Below the pieces are notes generated by a model that saw only the letters and a program-made list of their open reading frames with translations, was not told the DNA's origin and did not search any database. DNA of 64,000 bases from Nitrosotalea devaniterrae (GTDB taxonomy: Archaea; Thermoproteota; Nitrososphaeria; Nitrososphaerales; Nitrosopumilaceae): NCBI GenBank assembly GCA_900065925.1, contig LN890280.1, positions 1,232,451 to 1,296,450 on the forward strand. Reading direction: 5' to 3'. Within the stretch, counting starts at the first letter, position 1. Each line of letters begins with the position of its first letter. A program made the position numbers and the translations under genes. Positions 60,779 to 64,000 of the stretch are shown here, piece after piece.

Positions 60779-62539
60779 ATGTGTTCCATCATAGGATATC
60801 TCGGTGATATCTCTGCAACAAAGATTCTTGTGAGTGGATTAAAGCGCATGGAGTACCGGGGATATGACAGTGTAGGAGTAGCAACTTTTGCAGACAGCCA
60901 GATTCGTGTTAAAAAAGGAGTGGGAAAAGTTGAACAGGTAAACACCAAATCAAACCTGCATACATTGCCAGGCAACATAGGAATAGGACATACCAGATGG
61001 GCAACACATGGAGGAGTCAACGAGGCAAATGCCCACCCACACCTGTCAAGCCCAGGAGAAATTGCCATTGTTCACAATGGAATAATTGACAATTATAAAG
61101 AACTAAAAGAAATTCTTCAAACCAGAAAATATTTTTTCAAAAGCGAAACTGATAGCGAGATAATTGCAAATCTTTTGCAATATCATTTTGATGCAACACA
61201 AGATGTCAAGAGATCCATGATAAAGACAGTAAATGAACTCAAGGGAGACTATTCATTTGTGGCAGTCTTCTCAGATGGTACACTTGCAGCGGCTAGATTC
61301 CACGAGCCTCTCATAGTAGGAGTAGGAAAAAATGGATATTTTATTTCAAGTGATGTTTTGGGATTCATAGAGCATACAGACGAGGCAATATATCCAGACA
61401 ATGGAGAAATTGTAATAATTAATTTTGATGGAATTGAATTATTTGATTTTACAGGCAGCCCAGTTATGCATCAGGTTACAAAGATATCAAAAGAATTTGC
61501 AGATGCATACAAAGGTGATTATGCACATTTCACATTAAAAGAGATCTGGGAACAACCTCTTTCGATTTTAAAGGCAGGAGAGAATACAAGACAAGCAATA
61601 GAATCATTTGCAGATACAGTAAGAGTTGCAAAGCAGCTATACATCACAGGTAGCGGCACAAGCTATAACGCAGCACTTGTTGCAAAGCATTTGTTTTTAA
61701 AATATGGCAAAAAAAAGATAGAGGCAATAATTTCAAGTGAGGCACGATTCTACCCAGACTATTTTGATAACCAATCAATTCTCATAGCTTTATCCCAGAG
61801 CGGGGAGAGTGCAGATGTAATAGAAGCAGTAAAGATTGCAAAAAACAACGGTGCCGACATATTTTCTATTGTAAATACGATGACTTCGTCTCTTACACAA
61901 GTTTCATCCATTTCTGTTGGATTAAACTGCGGCCCAGAGATAGGAGTTGCAGCAACCAAGAGTTTCACATCACAATTGTCAGTCATTTATAAAATTGCAG
62001 ACCTGGTTTGCGAAAATCAAGTAGGATTTGACATACAAAAAACATCTTCCACCATGAGTAAGGTACTAGAATCTAGCTCAAAGATTCAAAAAATCTCACA
62101 GGTTCTAAAACATGCCTCAGACATTTACATAATTGGAAGAGGAATTCACTACCCAATTGCATTAGAAGCTGCATTGAAGCTAAAGGAATTGACATACATA
62201 CATGCAGAAGGCTTGCCAGGCGGTGAGCTAAAGCATGGGCCGCTGGCCCTAATGGATTCAAATTCTTTTGTAATTGTCATAAATCCCAATGATTCAACAT
62301 ATACTGACACGCTAACTTCTGCAAGAGAGATAAAGGCAAGAGGTGCAAAGGTAATAGGCATTTCAGATATTGTAAGTGATGTATATGATCACTGGATTGA
62401 GATACCCACAATCAACGAGTCTGCATACCCATTTGTGGAAATTGTACCAATACAGCTTCTTGCATATTATGCTGCACTAGAAAACCAGACAGACCCAGAC
62501 TATCCAAGAAACCTAGCCAAATCAGTTACAGTCAAGTAG
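60779..62539 (+). CDS. glmS: Glutamine--fructose-6-phosphate aminotransferase
   Basis: The 586-residue protein has an N-terminal glutamine amidotransferase with nucleophile Cys2 (MCSIIGYLG), RWATHGGVNEANAHPH and HNGIIDNYKELK, then two SIS isomerase domains (YITGSGTSYNAALVAKH; AEGLPGGELKHGPLALMD). It makes glucosamine 6-phosphate, the first step to UDP-GlcNAc. It is divergent from the Pel-like operon and so likely supplies its substrate. Confidence 0.97.
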   Translation: MCSIIGYLGDISATKILVSGLKRMEYRGYDSVGVATFADSQIRVKKGVGKVEQVNTKSNLHTLPGNIGIGHTRWATHGGVNEANAHPHLSSPGEIAIVHNGIIDNYKELKEILQTRKYFFKSETDSEIIANLLQYHFDATQDVKRSMIKTVNELKGDYSFVAVFSDGTLAAARFHEPLIVGVGKNGYFISSDVLGFIEHTDEAIYPDNGEIVIINFDGIELFDFTGSPVMHQVTKISKEFADAYKGDYAHFTLKEIWEQPLSILKAGENTRQAIESFADTVRVAKQLYITGSGTSYNAALVAKHLFLKYGKKKIEAIISSEARFYPDYFDNQSILIALSQSGESADVIEAVKIAKNNGADIFSIVNTMTSSLTQVSSISVGLNCGPEIGVAATKSFTSQLSVIYKIADLVCENQVGFDIQKTSSTMSKVLESSSKIQKISQVLKHASDIYIIGRGIHYPIALEAALKLKELTYIHAEGLPGGELKHGPLALMDSNSFVIVINPNDSTYTDTLTSAREIKARGAKVIGISDIVSDVYDHWIEIPTINESAYPFVEIVPIQLLAYYAALENQTDPDYPRNLAKSVTVK

Positions 62540-62645
62540 AATCGATTTTAATTTTCCACTGCAAAAACAAATCTTATAGAACATTTTGAGCAAATCAAGA
62601 TAACGTAGAGTAGTCAAAGTAAATATGATGTTCAGGATATCACAC

Positions 62646-62735
62646 ATGCAAGAAAAATCAGACGCAGAACTAGACAAAAAACGCTCAATCATATCAAGTG
62701 TCATAGGAGGTGAAAGATATTCATCAAATTCATGA
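62646..62735 (+). CDS. Possible 29-aa microprotein upstream of LIM-like gene
   Basis: An open frame from ATG 62646 (or 62625) to TGA 62733-62735 encodes a charged peptide (MQEKSDAELDKKRSIISSVI then GGERYSSNS). It overlaps the next frame, and the strong AGGAGGTGA at 62705-62713 lies inside it, which may couple both. It may be only a leader. Confidence 0.3.
   Translation: MQEKSDAELDKKRSIISSVIGGERYSSNS
62705..62713 (+). promoter_or_regulatory. Full Shine-Dalgarno AGGAGGTGA without a standard start after it
   Basis: This nine-base match to the anti-SD is the best in the window. In the following coding frame the codon at normal distance is ATT (62719), not ATG/GTG/TTG; the GTG at 62710 is inside the SD itself, and the next ATG is 33 bases away. 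Confidence 0.5.
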
Positions 62736-62901
62736 TTCTTCACACATGGCAGACCATGCAGGCTTTCATACCCCCACTTGTGTAGCGTGTAAAAAAGCAA
62801 TACACTTTGACACCGGAGATATAATCAACGGCAACAAGTGGTACCACAGTACATGCTGGAGTCTGCAAGAGAAACAACCTCAGATTCTCTGCCAGAACTG
62901 A
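62710..62901 (+). CDS. Small LIM/zinc-finger-like protein
   Basis: The frame has 63 codons from GTG 62710; likely start points are 62719 (ATT) or ATG 62746 (51 residues). Residues CVACKKAIHFDTGDIINGNK and WYHSTCW resemble half of a LIM domain or a CxxC...H.xxC zinc finger. It could be a protein-binding adaptor. The spaces 62540-62645 and 62902-62985 hold no other gene. Confidence 0.6.
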   Translation: MKDIHQIHDSSHMADHAGFHTPTCVACKKAIHFDTGDIINGNKWYHSTCWSLQEKQPQILCQN

Positions 62902-62985
62902 GGAATCCCCTTTTTACATATTTTGTCTCACAATATTTACCCTTATCCGATATTATCATATATCAGACAAACCAAATATCACTAA

Positions 62986-64000
62986 ATGCTAGATTTAGGA
63001 AATAAAAATTTCACAATTGGGAACATACCAGACGATTTAGTAAATTTCCTCAAGCAGGATACATATTCATTAATAATAAAGGGATTTGCTGGAACAGGCA
63101 AAACTACACTTGCGCTCACAATCCTGCACCAGATGCAAATCAAGACAAACTGCCTGTACATATCTACTAGAATATCTCCTGATCAGCTCTTCCAGTATTA
63201 TCCATGGCTTGAAGAATCCTTTGGCGGTTCAAGAAAAACAAAATTAACGGAATCAACAAGTGACTCAGACAGTTCTCTGGTATTTGTGGATGCAAGACTT
63301 GATGAACCAGGTTCTCTTTTTGAACGTATTACAAATGAGCTGATGGATGTAAAAGCACCAACAATAATCATCGATACATGGGATGCAATAGGATTTTTCA
63401 TGGATAAAGAAGCTTTGATGAACAATGCCAGGGTGTTACAGACATGGAGAGAAAGAGCTGGTGCAAAATTAATTTTTGTCACAGAATCTCCAGATGACAG
63501 TACATTTGATTTTCTCGCAGACGGAGTAATAGAACTAAAACAAGGATATCACAATAACAGAAAAGTCAGAGAGATCTTTTTGTCAAAATTACGTGGCTCT
63601 AGAATAAACAGACCATCGTGTATTTTTTCTCTAAATGACGGAATATTTCGAAGTTATGACCATTACAAACCAAAAGAATTTTCCAACATTACAGTTTCAA
63701 AAGATTTCTTGAGTCAGGCAGATCATGACACCAGTGTAAAAAAATCACACATCCCATCAGGATATGGAGAATTGGACAAATTGTTTGGAGGTGGATTTCC
63801 AAGCAACGGCATAGTCACGCTTGAACTTGATACACATGTAAACACGAGGGTTGCAATGGCGTTTCTTGATAAAATAATAGCAAGCTTTGTGCATCGTGGT
63901 AATCCAGTCGCATTCCAGCCATTTGAAGGAGTGGAGCAAGAGCACATAGATCAGCTTCTCAAGCCCTACCTAGGGTCAAAACCAAAGGGCACTATTGAGA
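62986..64000 (+). CDS. Tandem KaiC/RecA-like ATPase, partial (runs off the window)
   Basis: The frame is open from ATG 62986 to the right edge (338 codons). First half: Walker A GFAGTGKTTLA (about residues 33-43), Walker B IIIDTWDAIG, and FVTESPDDS. Second half begins at IPSGYGELDKLFGGGFPSNG (about 257), a KaiC-like second ATPase with GGG/PSNG in place of the usual GxxGxGK, so it may not hydrolyse ATP. Many archaea have KaiC-like sensory ATPases in signalling. Its C-terminus is missing. Confidence 0.85.
   Translation, partial: MLDLGNKNFTIGNIPDDLVNFLKQDTYSLIIKGFAGTGKTTLALTILHQMQIKTNCLYISTRISPDQLFQYYPWLEESFGGSRKTKLTESTSDSDSSLVFVDARLDEPGSLFERITNELMDVKAPTIIIDTWDAIGFFMDKEALMNNARVLQTWRERAGAKLIFVTESPDDSTFDFLADGVIELKQGYHNNRKVREIFLSKLRGSRINRPSCIFSLNDGIFRSYDHYKPKEFSNITVSKDFLSQADHDTSVKKSHIPSGYGELDKLFGGGFPSNGIVTLELDTHVNTRVAMAFLDKIIASFVHRGNPVAFQPFEGVEQEHIDQLLKPYLGSKPKGTIE

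Overview
The window looks like the chromosome of a mesophilic ammonia-oxidising-type archaeon (Nitrososphaerota/Thaumarchaeota). The support is an archaeal TFB, TATA-box promoters placed for leaderless transcription, frequent TTG/GTG starts, A+T-rich DNA, a tandem KaiC/RecA-like ATPase, many small winged-helix regulators, a cupredoxin, and large secreted proteins with the WVK-type repeats and FnIII domains usual in this phylum. Kdp potassium import, an NRAMP-like transporter and several MFS exporters would fit a soil or acid-tolerant (Nitrosotalea-like) member, but the genus is a guess. I saw no rRNA, tRNA, CRISPR array, insertion sequence or origin.

Layout. 1-7.6 kb: secreted proteins (including an HExxH protein fused to WVK repeats and a DUF192 domain), an SPFH/zinc-ribbon gene trio, a DUF4258/DUF2283 pair that looks like a toxin-antitoxin module, and a four-CBS protein with a ribosome-hibernation-like tail. 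7.7-14.1 kb: small regulators, a four-CBS protein, a cupredoxin, a flavin-type PNPOx protein and an NRAMP-related transporter. 14.2-24.5 kb: a secreted protein ending in a Hint (hedgehog/intein) domain, three MFS transporters, a cation antiporter with altered motifs, and a DUF72 protein. 24.6-29.2 kb: two sensor kinases, a membrane-anchored metzincin and a single-domain response regulator. 29.3-33.9 kb: kdpA-kdpB-kdpC, a previously uncalled kdpF-like microgene and an 88-residue partner, divergent from an Lrp-like regulator across a palindrome-rich spacer. 34-40.6 kb: a RecB-like/RNase H-like nuclease, an HTH-CBS regulator and a second gene sharing its operator, a stand-alone Cas4-like nuclease, and several tiny genes. 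40.6-52.7 kb: secreted proteins, a left-handed beta-helix acyltransferase-like protein, PIG-L deacetylase, WbqC, three related winged-helix proteins, and TFB overlapping a PPP phosphatase.

52.7-62.5 kb is the most interesting part. A spherulin-4-like (GH135-type) secreted glycosidase with FnIII domains lies near a four-gene operon whose junctions are 4-bp overlaps or very short gaps (helical-repeat protein, PelF-like glycosyltransferase, UDP-sugar 4-epimerase, PelG-like polytopic membrane protein). glmS, which feeds UDP-GlcNAc synthesis, is divergent from the operon across a strong inverted repeat. This is the core gene set of the bacterial Pel and fungal galactosaminogalactan pathways, so I propose an archaeal galactosamine-rich exopolysaccharide locus.

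Several perfect palindromes recur upstream of regulators and transport genes. Two families (ATTAAG-N5-CTTAAT and TTATCA-N4-TGATAA) occur more than once and probably define small local regulons.
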